Assembly: GCA_022837205.1 (NCBI GenBank)
Contig: JALHEL010000019.1
Coordinates: forward strand, 1 to 13,941
DNA length: 13,941 nt
Source: Leptolinea sp.
Lineage (GTDB): Bacteria; Chloroflexota; Anaerolineae; Anaerolineales; Anaerolineaceae
Direction of reading: 5' to 3'
The notes beneath the pieces were generated by a model. That model saw only the letters and a list, made by a program, of their open reading frames with translations. It was not told the origin of the DNA and did no database searches. The first letter of the stretch is position 1. Each line of letters begins with the position of its first letter. This document shows, piece by piece, positions 1 through 6,548 of the stretch. The translations under genes and the position numbers were made by a program.

Positions 1-704
1 ATCATCAACATAAATACCGCGACAAAAACCATTGCGGTATCGTACTGTCCTCTTGCGGTATTGATCAAATATCCCAGCCCGGCATCCGCACCGGTCAGTT
101 CCCCGACAACGGCTCCGATGACGGAAAGCGTCGCACTGATTCGTAATCCGCCGAAAACCACCGGCAATGCAGCCGGAATTTCCAGGTATTTCAGTTGTGC
201 TTTCCGGTTTGCATGCATTGATTTCATCAGGTCCAGAAAATTCCTTTGAATGTCACGTAAGCCGATAATGACGTTGATTTGAATGGGGAAGAAGACCACC
301 AAGGCACAAATCAGAATTTTCGGCATCATTCCCGATCCGAACCAAATGATCAATAGGGGAGCTATCGCCGCCATCGGAATGGACTGAGACGCGACTATGT
401 AGGGGAACAGAACATTTTCCGCAATCGGATGATGAGCTAACAGATATCCGGTCAGCAATGCCAGAATCGTACCGGTGATCGAACCGGTCAAAACTTCGAC
501 CAATGTAATTCCGGTATGATATAAAAGGACGCCGCTTGCGATCGATTCAATCAACCGGCTGAAAATTCGAGAGGGTGCCGGCAATATAAACGGGGGATAA
601 TTGAAAATCCGGACAAGAATTTCCCAAATGCACAAACCGGCACAAATCGATATCGGCGGGATTAGATGTCGGAGTGTATTCCCTTTGTTTCCGTATCTTT
701 GCAT
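1..704 (-). CDS. ribX: RibX-like ABC transporter permease, candidate riboflavin uptake (3' end outside window)
   Basis: Inner-membrane permease of the SsuC/TauC/ThiX-type ABC importer family; 234 codons are open to the left edge, so the C-terminus is missing. It starts MQRYGNKGNTLRHLIPP and has several hydrophobic segments. The family cytoplasmic loop is visible in KYLEIPAALPVVFGGLRIS, preceded by IIWFGSGMMPK and followed by VVGELTGADAGLGYLI, which matches the usual E-x-x-GA-x-x-GLG-x-LI pattern. The start ATG (704-702) has AAGGGG eight bases upstream. The family alone could mean sulfonate, nitrate or thiamine-precursor uptake. The riboflavin assignment comes from the FMN riboswitch directly upstream and from the known RibXY system of Chloroflexus. 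A substrate-binding partner (RibY) would be expected beyond the left edge. Membership of the permease family is secure; the substrate is inferred. Confidence 0.82.
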   Translation of the reverse strand, partial: MQRYGNKGNTLRHLIPPISICAGLCIWEILVRIFNYPPFILPAPSRIFSRLIESIASGVLLYHTGITLVEVLTGSITGTILALLTGYLLAHHPIAENVLFPYIVASQSIPMAAIAPLLIIWFGSGMMPKILICALVVFFPIQINVIIGLRDIQRNFLDLMKSMHANRKAQLKYLEIPAALPVVFGGLRISATLSVIGAVVGELTGADAGLGYLINTARGQYDTAMVFVAVFMLM

Positions 705-735
705 AAAAAAAGCCCCTTTTTCTTCGGGGCTTCAG
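705..735 (-). terminator. Riboswitch intrinsic terminator overlapping the ribX ribosome binding site
   Basis: On the minus strand AAGCCCC (732-726) pairs with GGGGCTT (716-710) across a nine-base loop and runs into a T-tract that ends at the ATG of the permease gene. The AAGGGG that must serve as Shine-Dalgarno lies partly in the loop and partly in the 3' arm. Forming the hairpin would therefore both end transcription and hide the ribosome binding site on any full-length message. It sits about 20 bases after the FMN aptamer, as in FMN-riboswitch expression platforms. Confidence 0.85.
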
Positions 736-755
736 AAAGGATCCGATCTGTCACA

Positions 756-879
756 TCCCTTTTTTCATCCGGACTATACCGTCGATTCCGGAATTGCACC
801 GGATCAGCTTGCGCTCGTGGATTATCACCACCGATCGGGAATCGGCTGCATCGGCAACCTCACCCTGCCCCAAAGGAAA
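756..879 (-). ncRNA. FMN riboswitch aptamer (RFN element)
   Basis: Reading the minus strand, the RFN consensus blocks occur in order: GGGGCAGGGTGAGGTTGCC, then CCGATCGGTGGTGATAATCC, ACGAGCGC, AAGCTGATCCGGTGCAATTC, and GACGGTATAGTCCGGATGAA. A closing P1 stem is possible between TCCTTT near 878 and AAAGGGA near 756. FMN binding normally stabilises this fold and turns downstream genes off. The only downstream gene visible is the permease starting at 704, so the switch most likely represses flavin uptake when flavin is plentiful. The arrangement excludes control of the lipoprotein gene, which is on the other strand. Confidence 0.96.
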
Positions 880-900
880 AATATTATTTTCTGTTTTTTT

Positions 901-928
901 ATTTTACCCTTTTTCTGTGATCAGTCAA
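901..928 (-). promoter_or_regulatory. Sigma-70-type promoter for the FMN riboswitch/ribX transcript
   Basis: On the minus strand TTGACT (928-923) and TAAAAT (906-901) are separated by 16 bases. They place transcription start near 894, about 15 bases before the aptamer. Position and match are both good; only the exact start site is unproved. Confidence 0.75.
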
Positions 929-1147
929 TTTTTATCCCGAAATCCGGTGACCGTTTAAGAGTATGTTCGGATAAAATGAACTTAATTATGAGAATTTTCC
1001 GAAAAATCATGTGACGGCGGTTAAATCTTGTTATGATTGAAATCGGATAAACGATAAAATATTCCCTTCTGAAACCAAATGATCGAGTGATGCGTTAATG
1101 AATTATTGAATATATAAAAAAGAGGGACTCCGTTTAGGGAGGGTTGA
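929..1147. other. Divergent intergenic region between ribX leader and lipoprotein gene
   Basis: This AT-rich spacer separates the riboswitch promoter from the lipoprotein gene. A promoter for the lipoprotein is expected here. The best candidates are TATGAT at 1032-1037 (weak -35 GTGACG at 1011-1016, 15-base spacing) and TAAAAT at 1055-1060 (no good -35). Neither is convincing. No further gene or RNA element was recognised. Confidence 0.4.
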
Positions 1148-2200
1148 ATGAAAAAGACGATTCTTGGGATCATAATTCTGATTCTTATATTGACCGGATG
1201 TCAATCCGAAGGAAACAAAACGCCGGCAGTGACCCTATCTGCCGAGCAAGTGCAATTATGGGCTCAGCAGACAATTCAGGCGATGGTTTCTTCAAATACA
1301 ACCAAAACCGCTGTGGTGTTGATTCCGCAGGCAAGTCCGACAGCCACGCCGACGGTTATCCGGCCGACTATCGCAATTCCGACGATTGTGATTTCGCAAC
1401 CGACCGCACGACCTGTGATTCCGACAATCAGTTATGTTCAGCCTGTGCAAAAAGTTTGTGATCAAATGGGTTTTGTGGCGGATGTGACCGTTCCCGATAA
1501 TACGATTATGCAGCCCAATCAAGTTTTTCAAAAGGTCTGGCGCATTCAAAATACCGGGACTTGCACTTGGACGACGAGTTACCAGTTTGTTTTCGACAGC
1601 GGATATCAGTTGGGAGCGCCCTCGGCGATTAATTTACCGCGCAATGTGCTGCCGAACGAAACGATCGATATCAGCGTTGACATGCAAGCACCGAGTGTAA
1701 ACGGGACTTATCAAGGCTTTTGGAAAATGCGGAACCCCTCGGGAATAAAGTTCGGAACTGCGGCGACACAATCGGGAAATGACAGTGTTTGGGTAAAAAT
1801 TATTGTCAATCAAGGTGCGGATTCGGGTTTCGTTCCCACTTCCTATCCCGGTTATATCGGAAACGGAACTTGTTCGATTATCAGCATGTTTCCGACTTCC
1901 GCCGATTCTTTTTATGCAGGACAGGAGACCGATTTTACCGTTACGGTGCGGAATGAATCGGACACCGTTTGGACAGCTTCGGATTTTGATATCGCTTTTA
2001 TCGGCGGAACGAATATGCTCAAACGACCTGACGGTATTCGGTTCGATCTTAAGAGTGACGTCTATCCCGGCCAGACATTAACTTTCGGCTTGGATATCAT
2101 TACGCCGTCGGGTTATGGCACTTATACGATGGAATGGGGTGTGGTTCGAAATAATGAGATTCTGTGTCCTATTTATTTTACGGCAAATGTAAATAAGTAA
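1148..2200 (+). CDS. Lipoprotein with Thr/Pro-rich linker and NBR1-type Ig-like domain
   Basis: Predicted surface lipoprotein of 350 residues. The signal peptide is MKKTILGIIILILILTGC with a lipobox LTGC (residues 15-18), so Cys18 would be lipidated. Residues about 61-92 form a low-complexity S/T/P/I linker. Residues about 104-220 resemble the Ig-like domain first named from NBR1: FQKVWRIQNTGTCTW, then NLPRNVLPNETIDISVDMQAP, GTYQGFWKMRNPSG and VWVKIIV. Residues 242-348 look like a diverged second beta-sandwich of the same kind (VRNESDTVW, YPGQT, YGTYTMEWGVV). Cysteine pairs C104/C139 and C242/C340 could be one disulfide per domain. The ribosome binding site is AGGGAGG just before ATG 1148. 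Binding partner and role are unknown. The gene is monocistronic, with a terminator 20 bases downstream. Confidence 0.8.
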   Translation: MKKTILGIIILILILTGCQSEGNKTPAVTLSAEQVQLWAQQTIQAMVSSNTTKTAVVLIPQASPTATPTVIRPTIAIPTIVISQPTARPVIPTISYVQPVQKVCDQMGFVADVTVPDNTIMQPNQVFQKVWRIQNTGTCTWTTSYQFVFDSGYQLGAPSAINLPRNVLPNETIDISVDMQAPSVNGTYQGFWKMRNPSGIKFGTAATQSGNDSVWVKIIVNQGADSGFVPTSYPGYIGNGTCSIISMFPTSADSFYAGQETDFTVTVRNESDTVWTASDFDIAFIGGTNMLKRPDGIRFDLKSDVYPGQTLTFGLDIITPSGYGTYTMEWGVVRNNEILCPIYFTANVNK

Positions 2201-2220
2201 GCGATTCAATATCGATTTGC

Positions 2221-2255
2221 GAGGGCATTCTTCATCGGATGCCCTCTTTTCTTTT
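2221..2255 (+). terminator. Intrinsic terminator of the lipoprotein gene
   Basis: A perfect 8-bp stem, GAGGGCAT (2221-2228) with ATGCCCTC (2239-2246), has a ten-base loop and is followed by TTTTCTTTT. It lies 20 bases after the stop codon. Confidence 0.93.
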
Positions 2256-2380
2256 GAGGATTCGTAAAGATAAAATCGGTGAAAAGAATGAGAAACTGAA
2301 AAAAAGTGTTTCGCCGGATTTTATATCTTTTATAACTCTACATATCGATCAATTTTTCCCTGAACGAAAGAAAAGCGGGT

Positions 2381-2386
2381 TATAAT
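2381..2386 (+). promoter_or_regulatory. aspS: Probable -10 box of the aspS promoter
   Basis: A perfect TATAAT stands 70 bases before the aspS start. The -35 is weak: the best match is CTGAAC with 15-base spacing. The hexamer is therefore convincing mainly because of its sequence and place. Confidence 0.5.
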
Positions 2387-2396
2387 ATCTGCGCAT

Positions 2397-2427
2397 AAAT
2401 CATAAAAAAGACGTATTTTTATGATTT
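2397..2427 (+). repeat. 12-bp AT-rich hairpin in the aspS leader
   Basis: AAATCATAAAAA (2397-2408) and TTTTTATGATTT (2416-2427) are perfect inverted repeats around a seven-base loop. If transcription starts from the box at 2381, the hairpin falls at the very 5' end of the aspS message, 29 bases before the start codon. It is not a T-box: the T-box anti-terminator sequence is absent. It could be a 5' mRNA-stabilising stem, an operator, or chance in AT-rich DNA. Confidence 0.55.
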
Positions 2428-2456
2428 GAATGTGAGTTTAAGAAAAGGGGTTCCTT

Positions 2457-4247
2457 ATGTATAAAACACATACTTGTGGTGAGCTGCGAATTTCGGATGT
2501 CGGAAAGACTGTGACATTGGCCGGTTGGGTTCACCGTTATCGAGATCATGGAGGCATTTATTTTATTGATTTACGTGATCGGTTCGGATTAACTCAAGTA
2601 GTCATCAATCCCGAAGATTCACCCGAATTATCCAAGTTGGTCGCGGACGTTCGGGTTGAATGGGTTCTTCAGGTAATCGGAGAAGTCCGCGCCCGTCCGG
2701 CTGATGCAAAGAATCCCAATCTTGATACCGGTGATATTGAAGTCTATGCGACCGAAATCAATGTTTTGAACACCTGCAAACCACTTCCTTTTTCGATCAA
2801 TAAAGAAGAAAACACAGATGAAACATTAAGATTAAAGTATCGATTTCTCGATTTACGCCGTGAACGAATGCAAAAAAATCTGATTCTCCGGCATAAGATT
2901 ATTAAATATATGCGGGATTATCTGGATGCCAAAGATTTCCTTGAAATCGAGACACCGATTTTATTTAAAACAACACCCGAAGGAGCTCGGGATTATTTGG
3001 TTCCTTCCCGGATTTACCCCGGAGAATTCTATGCTCTTCCGCAAAGTCCGCAACAATTGAAACAGTTGCTTCAGGTTGCCGGTGTGGAACGATATTTTCA
3101 AATTGCCCGTTGTTTTCGTGATGAAGATCAACGGGGTGACCGCCAACCCGAATTTACACAGTTGGATTTGGAAATGTCATTTGTCGAGCGCGATGATATT
3201 CTGGATTTGATGGAAGATTTATTCACGAAGATGTGCGAAGATTTGGTTCCTCAGAAGAAGATCCTGTTCAGCCCCTGGCCGAAATTAACTTATCAGGAAG
3301 CTATGGATCGTTTCGGGAAAGATTCACCCGATTTGCGCTTCGGAATGGAATTGGTGAATATCAGTGATTTGGCGAAGGATTGCGGCTTTACCGTTTTTGA
3401 AAGTGCTATCAAAGACGGCGGCAGTGTCCGCGGAATCAATGCAAAAACGTTGGGAGAATACACCCGAAAACAACTGGACGAATTGACCGACCAGGTAAAA
3501 CTCTGGGGCGGCAAAGGGTTAGCCTATGTAAAAATCAGTGAGTCGGGAGAAGAAAGTTCTCCGTTTAAAAAATTTTTCTCGAACGAGAAATGGGAAGAAT
3601 TGTTGAAACGAATGGAAGCCGAGAAAGGCGATTTGCTCCTGTTTGTTGCTGACAGCAAGCCGGCTGTTGTGTATGACTGTCTGGCGCGATTGCGAGTCAT
3701 GCTGGGAGATCGCTTGGGACTTCGTGACAATAACAAATTGGCATTTTGCTGGATTGTTGATTTTCCGCTGTTTGAATGGTCCGAAGAAGAACAACGTTGG
3801 GATGCAACCCATCATCCCTTCACCCGTCCCAAGAAAGAGGATTTTGATTTACTTGATACTGACCCGGGGAAAGTTCGCGGGGATCAGTATGATATGGTTT
3901 TGAATAACTATGAATTGGCATCCGGATCCATCAGAATCCATGAACGGTGGCTGCAGGAAAAAGTATTTGATTTGATCGGATTACCGCGTGATGTGGCTCG
4001 CGATCGATTCCACCAAATTATGGATGCGTTTGAATATGGAGCGCCACCGCACGGAGGAATCGCTCCCGGAATCGATCGTTTTGTCATGCTGATGGCGGAT
4101 GAACCGAACATTCGCGAAGTAATTGCATTCCCGAAGAACAATGCCGCTCGCGATATAATGAGCGGTGCGCCTTCACCTGCCATGGAAGGACAATTACGGG
4201 AATTACATATTAAAGTCGTCTATCCGGAAGAAGAAAAGAAATCCTGA
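2457..4247 (+). CDS. aspS: Aspartyl-tRNA synthetase, bacterial type
   Basis: Class II aminoacyl-tRNA synthetase that charges tRNA-Asp with aspartate using ATP in the cytoplasm. It has 596 residues, the usual bacterial length. The N-terminal OB-fold anticodon-binding domain spans residues about 1-105 (LAGWVHRYRDHGG, YFIDLRDRFGLTQVV). The catalytic core shows ETPILFKTTPEGARDYLVPS, motif 2 FQIARCFRDEDQRGDRQPEF (about 215-233) and motif 3 GIAPGIDRF (534-542), with a GAD-type insertion between. Start ATG 2457 has AAAAGGGG nine bases upstream. Residue 31 is His, as in non-discriminating AspRS of Pseudomonas aeruginosa; E. coli has Leu there. The enzyme may therefore also charge tRNA-Asn. It stands alone, with its own promoter region and a strong terminator. 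Confidence 0.97.
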   Translation: MYKTHTCGELRISDVGKTVTLAGWVHRYRDHGGIYFIDLRDRFGLTQVVINPEDSPELSKLVADVRVEWVLQVIGEVRARPADAKNPNLDTGDIEVYATEINVLNTCKPLPFSINKEENTDETLRLKYRFLDLRRERMQKNLILRHKIIKYMRDYLDAKDFLEIETPILFKTTPEGARDYLVPSRIYPGEFYALPQSPQQLKQLLQVAGVERYFQIARCFRDEDQRGDRQPEFTQLDLEMSFVERDDILDLMEDLFTKMCEDLVPQKKILFSPWPKLTYQEAMDRFGKDSPDLRFGMELVNISDLAKDCGFTVFESAIKDGGSVRGINAKTLGEYTRKQLDELTDQVKLWGGKGLAYVKISESGEESSPFKKFFSNEKWEELLKRMEAEKGDLLLFVADSKPAVVYDCLARLRVMLGDRLGLRDNNKLAFCWIVDFPLFEWSEEEQRWDATHHPFTRPKKEDFDLLDTDPGKVRGDQYDMVLNNYELASGSIRIHERWLQEKVFDLIGLPRDVARDRFHQIMDAFEYGAPPHGGIAPGIDRFVMLMADEPNIREVIAFPKNNAARDIMSGAPSPAMEGQLRELHIKVVYPEEEKKS

Positions 4248-4268
4248 TTTTTCTTTTATAAGATCATC

Positions 4269-4304
4269 GGGGCTGTCTGAAAACTCGGGCAGCCCCTTTT
4301 CGTT
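4269..4304 (+). terminator. Intrinsic terminator of aspS
   Basis: GGGGCTG (4269-4275) pairs with CAGCCCC (4290-4296), and wobble pairs extend the stem to about ten base pairs. TTTTCGTTT follows. It lies just downstream of the aspS stop. Confidence 0.92.
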
Positions 4305-4445
4305 TACGACGGGAGAAAAAAGCGGTTGGAATCATTCTTTTTCCCCGATTCTTCGCTGAATTTCTGGGATTTGCTTGAAACGGGATTATTATTCTTGCGG
4401 CAGGGGAGATCCCCGGAATCAAGCGGTAAAGGAGTTTTATTTCTC

Positions 4446-5369
4446 ATGATCATGGAAATTGTCTTTTGGCAAATGTTAACGTTATTCGTAATTATCGTAG
4501 TGGGTTTGATATGCGGCCGCACTCGAGTTATTACCGAAAGCGAAACAAAAGGCATTTCCGGGCTGATCATTAATGTCTTCAATCCGGCATTGGTTTTTTC
4601 AAGCGTGATTAACAATCGGGGAAGAGTTCAGGATAATATGCTCCAATCGATTACGATTATTGCAATCGCCATGTTTGCCGGGTTGATCCTAATCGGAATT
4701 GTGACAGCCGGTTTTTTTTCAAAAGATAAAGATCAGCAAATCATGTATAAACTGATGCTCGCTTTTCCGAATGTCGGTTATATCGGTATCCCGCTGATCA
4801 ATTCCATTTACGGTCCTTCCGCTTCCATTTATGTGGCGATCTTTATTCTGCTGTTCAATATTGTTATATATACCTATGGTATCGCTTTGTTGAAAGGCAA
4901 AACGGGAAAGAGACTTTCTGTCGAGAATCTGAAAAGCATTCTCAATATGGGCACAATTTCCTGTCTGATTACCCTTTTGTTTTTTATTTTTGAAATTCCG
5001 GTTCCGGATATCGTAAAAACGCCGGTTACTTATTTGGGGAATTGTGCCACTCCTTTGGCGTTGATGTCCGTCGGTTTCTCTCTTGCCAACGCAAAAGTTT
5101 CCGATGTTTTTATGGACAAAAGACTTTACCTTTTTTCTGCCTTTAAATTATTGCTTTTGCCGGCAATCGGGGTTTTTCTGTTGAAACTGTTCCCGCTGCC
5201 TGAGCAGGTTATCGGGATCAGCGCAATCATGTTTGCCATGCCCACCGGAAATCTTCCGGTAATTCTTGCCAATCGATACGGTGTAAATAGTGATATTTGC
5301 TCGAGCGCTATTATTATCACAACGCTCCTGTCGGTTTTGACGATCCCGCTGATCGCGGGAATGATCTGA
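4446..5369 (+). CDS. AEC-family (auxin efflux carrier-like) membrane transporter
   Basis: Integral membrane transporter of the AEC family, 307 residues from the start chosen here, with about ten hydrophobic helices. Members export or import small organic acids such as malate; the substrate here cannot be read from sequence. Family features are the N-terminal helix VFWQMLTLFVIIVVGLICG, the segment GISGLIINVFNPALVFSS, the central FPNVGYIGIPLI, and the second-half LPAIGVFLL and MPTGNLPVILANRYG. The frame stays open upstream to a TTG at 4326, but ATG 4446 has AAAGGAG at 4428-4434 and gives the usual N-terminus, so 4446 is preferred (4452 is also possible). A DUF554 gene follows 34 bases later and is probably in the same operon. 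Confidence 0.88.
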   Translation: MIMEIVFWQMLTLFVIIVVGLICGRTRVITESETKGISGLIINVFNPALVFSSVINNRGRVQDNMLQSITIIAIAMFAGLILIGIVTAGFFSKDKDQQIMYKLMLAFPNVGYIGIPLINSIYGPSASIYVAIFILLFNIVIYTYGIALLKGKTGKRLSVENLKSILNMGTISCLITLLFFIFEIPVPDIVKTPVTYLGNCATPLALMSVGFSLANAKVSDVFMDKRLYLFSAFKLLLLPAIGVFLLKLFPLPEQVIGISAIMFAMPTGNLPVILANRYGVNSDICSSAIIITTLLSVLTIPLIAGMI

Positions 5370-5403
5370 AGCATTTTCTGTTCTATCGAGGTTGAATCTG
5401 TCT

Positions 5404-6078
5404 ATGTTAATCGGGGTTATCGTAAATGCGGCAGCCGTTGCAGCCGGCGGAATATTGGGAAGTGTCCTTCATAAAGGTATTCCCGAGAAAATGAATCAGT
5501 TGATGATGCAAGGCTTAAGCCTTTGTGTGCTGTATGTGGGGATCAGCGGATCGTTGGAAGGGAATAACACGATTGTCGTGGTATTGTCCATTGTGTTCGG
5601 AGCCGTTATCGGTGAGTTATTCAATCTCGACGGGAAACTTCAATCCTTTGGGGATTTTTTGCAATCCAAAGTAAAAAGTGATAATCCTATTTCGGAAGGA
5701 TTTATTACCTGCAGTCTTTTTGTCTGCGTCGGTGCCATGGCAATTGTCGGTTCATTACAAAGCGGTTTAACCGGAAATAATGAAACGCTGTTCACCAAAG
5801 GGTTGATCGACGGTATTATCGCGATGATTATGGCTTCCACGATGGGGATCGGCGTTGCTTTTGCCGCCGTTCCGTTATTTATTTATCAAGGTATATTGAC
5901 TGTGTCGGCGGGTGCGATTTCGGGATATCTGACGATGGATGTGATTAATGAAATCACCTGTACGGGGTCGTTATTGATCATAGCCATCGCATTCAATATG
6001 CTGAAACTCACGAATATAAAAACGGCCAATTTGTTGCTTGCTCCGTTTTTGCCGATTTTGTTTTGCAGATTTTTTTGA
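5404..6078 (+). CDS. DUF554 family membrane protein
   Basis: Membrane protein of 224 residues of the DUF554 (YdfK-like) family, whose function is not established. The start region MLIGVIVNAAAVAAGGILG and HKGIPEKMNQLMMQGLSLC is typical, as are VFGAVIGELFNLDGKL and VGAMAIVGSLQSGLTG followed by a stretch that usually reads KGLIDGI. About six or seven hydrophobic segments are visible. ATG 5404 is preferred over the in-frame TTG at 5392, because GAGG at 5388-5391 is well placed only for the ATG and because the family begins this way. It follows the AEC transporter by 34 bases. No terminator hairpin is visible after the stop, before the ars promoter at 6114. Confidence 0.9.
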   Translation: MLIGVIVNAAAVAAGGILGSVLHKGIPEKMNQLMMQGLSLCVLYVGISGSLEGNNTIVVVLSIVFGAVIGELFNLDGKLQSFGDFLQSKVKSDNPISEGFITCSLFVCVGAMAIVGSLQSGLTGNNETLFTKGLIDGIIAMIMASTMGIGVAFAAVPLFIYQGILTVSAGAISGYLTMDVINEITCTGSLLIIAIAFNMLKLTNIKTANLLLAPFLPILFCRFF

Positions 6079-6113
6079 TTTCAAGATAAAAATCACTTTC
6101 TAAGGCCTTCCGA

Positions 6114-6142
6114 TTTACAACGTTTTTCCGATATGATAGAAT
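6114..6142 (+). promoter_or_regulatory. ars operon promoter
   Basis: TTTACA (6114-6119) and TAGAAT (6137-6142) are separated by exactly 17 bases; each hexamer differs from consensus at one position. The -10 box lies inside the first of three palindromic operators, so a repressor bound there would block RNA polymerase. Transcription would start near 6149. Confidence 0.75.
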
Positions 6143-6189
6143 CATTTCTATGATATAGATATTTATCTATATCATAGAAATGATTCTAT
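6136..6189. promoter_or_regulatory. Triple palindromic operator array for the ArsR repressor
   Basis: A 54-bp perfect inverted repeat: 26-bp arms (6136-6161 and 6164-6189) around TT. Inside it are three 16-bp palindromes of the form ATAGAW-N4-WTCTAT: ATAGAATCATTTCTAT (6136-6151), ATAGATATTTATCTAT (6155-6170) and ATAGAAATGATTCTAT (6174-6189). Each is separated from the next by 3 bp, so centres are 19 bp apart. The first overlaps the -10 box. The array ends 20 bp before the arsR start codon. ArsR/SmtB dimers bind AT-rich palindromes like these; autorepression of the operon is inferred. Confidence 0.88.
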
Positions 6190-6208
6190 ATGATGAGGAA
6201 GGTAATTC

Positions 6209-6529
6209 ATGGATGATGTCTATAGGGAGTATGCCCCGATTTTTAAGGCTTTATCGGATGAAACTCGCTTAAAAATTGTCGATATGTTGTCCTGTGGGGA
6301 GATGTGTGCTTGTGATATTTTAACGGAATTCAATATTTCCCAACCGACACTCAGTTATCATATGAAGATTTTATCCGACAGCGGTTTGGTATTTGCGAAG
6401 AGAGACGGAGCATGGATGAAATATACGATTAATCAAGAGAAGTCCAATACGCTTATTGACTTCCTCAGCCGTCTTATGAAAGAAAAAGACGATTGTATTT
6501 GCAAAAAATATCGGCGGAATTCCAAATAA
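6209..6529 (+). CDS. arsR: ArsR-family As(III)-responsive transcriptional repressor
   Basis: Winged-helix repressor of the ArsR/SmtB family, 106 residues. The helix-turn-helix segment reads DILTEFNISQPTLSYHMKIL (residues 36-55) and is directly preceded by the metal-binding box EMCAC, with Cys33 and Cys35; Cys29 is a possible third ligand. This arrangement matches the E. coli R773-type ArsR As(III)/Sb(III) site. A second cysteine pair, Cys96 and Cys98, lies near the C-terminus. The wing is FAKRDGAWMKYTI. ATG 6209 has GAGGAAGG at 6195-6202. It is first in the operon and stands 20 bp after its likely operator array, so autoregulation relieved by arsenite is expected. The acr3 gene follows after 19 bases. 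Confidence 0.95.
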   Translation: MDDVYREYAPIFKALSDETRLKIVDMLSCGEMCACDILTEFNISQPTLSYHMKILSDSGLVFAKRDGAWMKYTINQEKSNTLIDFLSRLMKEKDDCICKKYRRNSK

Positions 6530-6548
6530 TAAAGAAGGATTTTTACTT

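Noticed and set aside
601..1014. Plus-strand open frames of 84-137 codons across the riboswitch
   Set aside because: They run antisense through the permease start, terminator and FMN aptamer and have no recognisable domain or ribosome binding site.
2256..2456. T-box riboswitch upstream of aspS
   Set aside because: The conserved T-box anti-terminator sequence and specifier-loop architecture are absent.
4403..4414. GGGGAGATCCCC palindrome before the AEC gene
   Set aside because: Only 4-5 bp arms and no link to a promoter; likely chance.
4326..4445. Upstream extension of the AEC transporter frame from a TTG at 4326
   Set aside because: It has no ribosome binding site, adds a non-membrane segment not typical of the family and begins just past the aspS terminator; ATG 4446 with AAAGGAG fits better.
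6136..6189. CRISPR or transposon terminal repeat explanation for the 54-bp dyad
   Set aside because: There is no transposase, target duplication or spacer series; position over the arsR promoter explains it as an operator.
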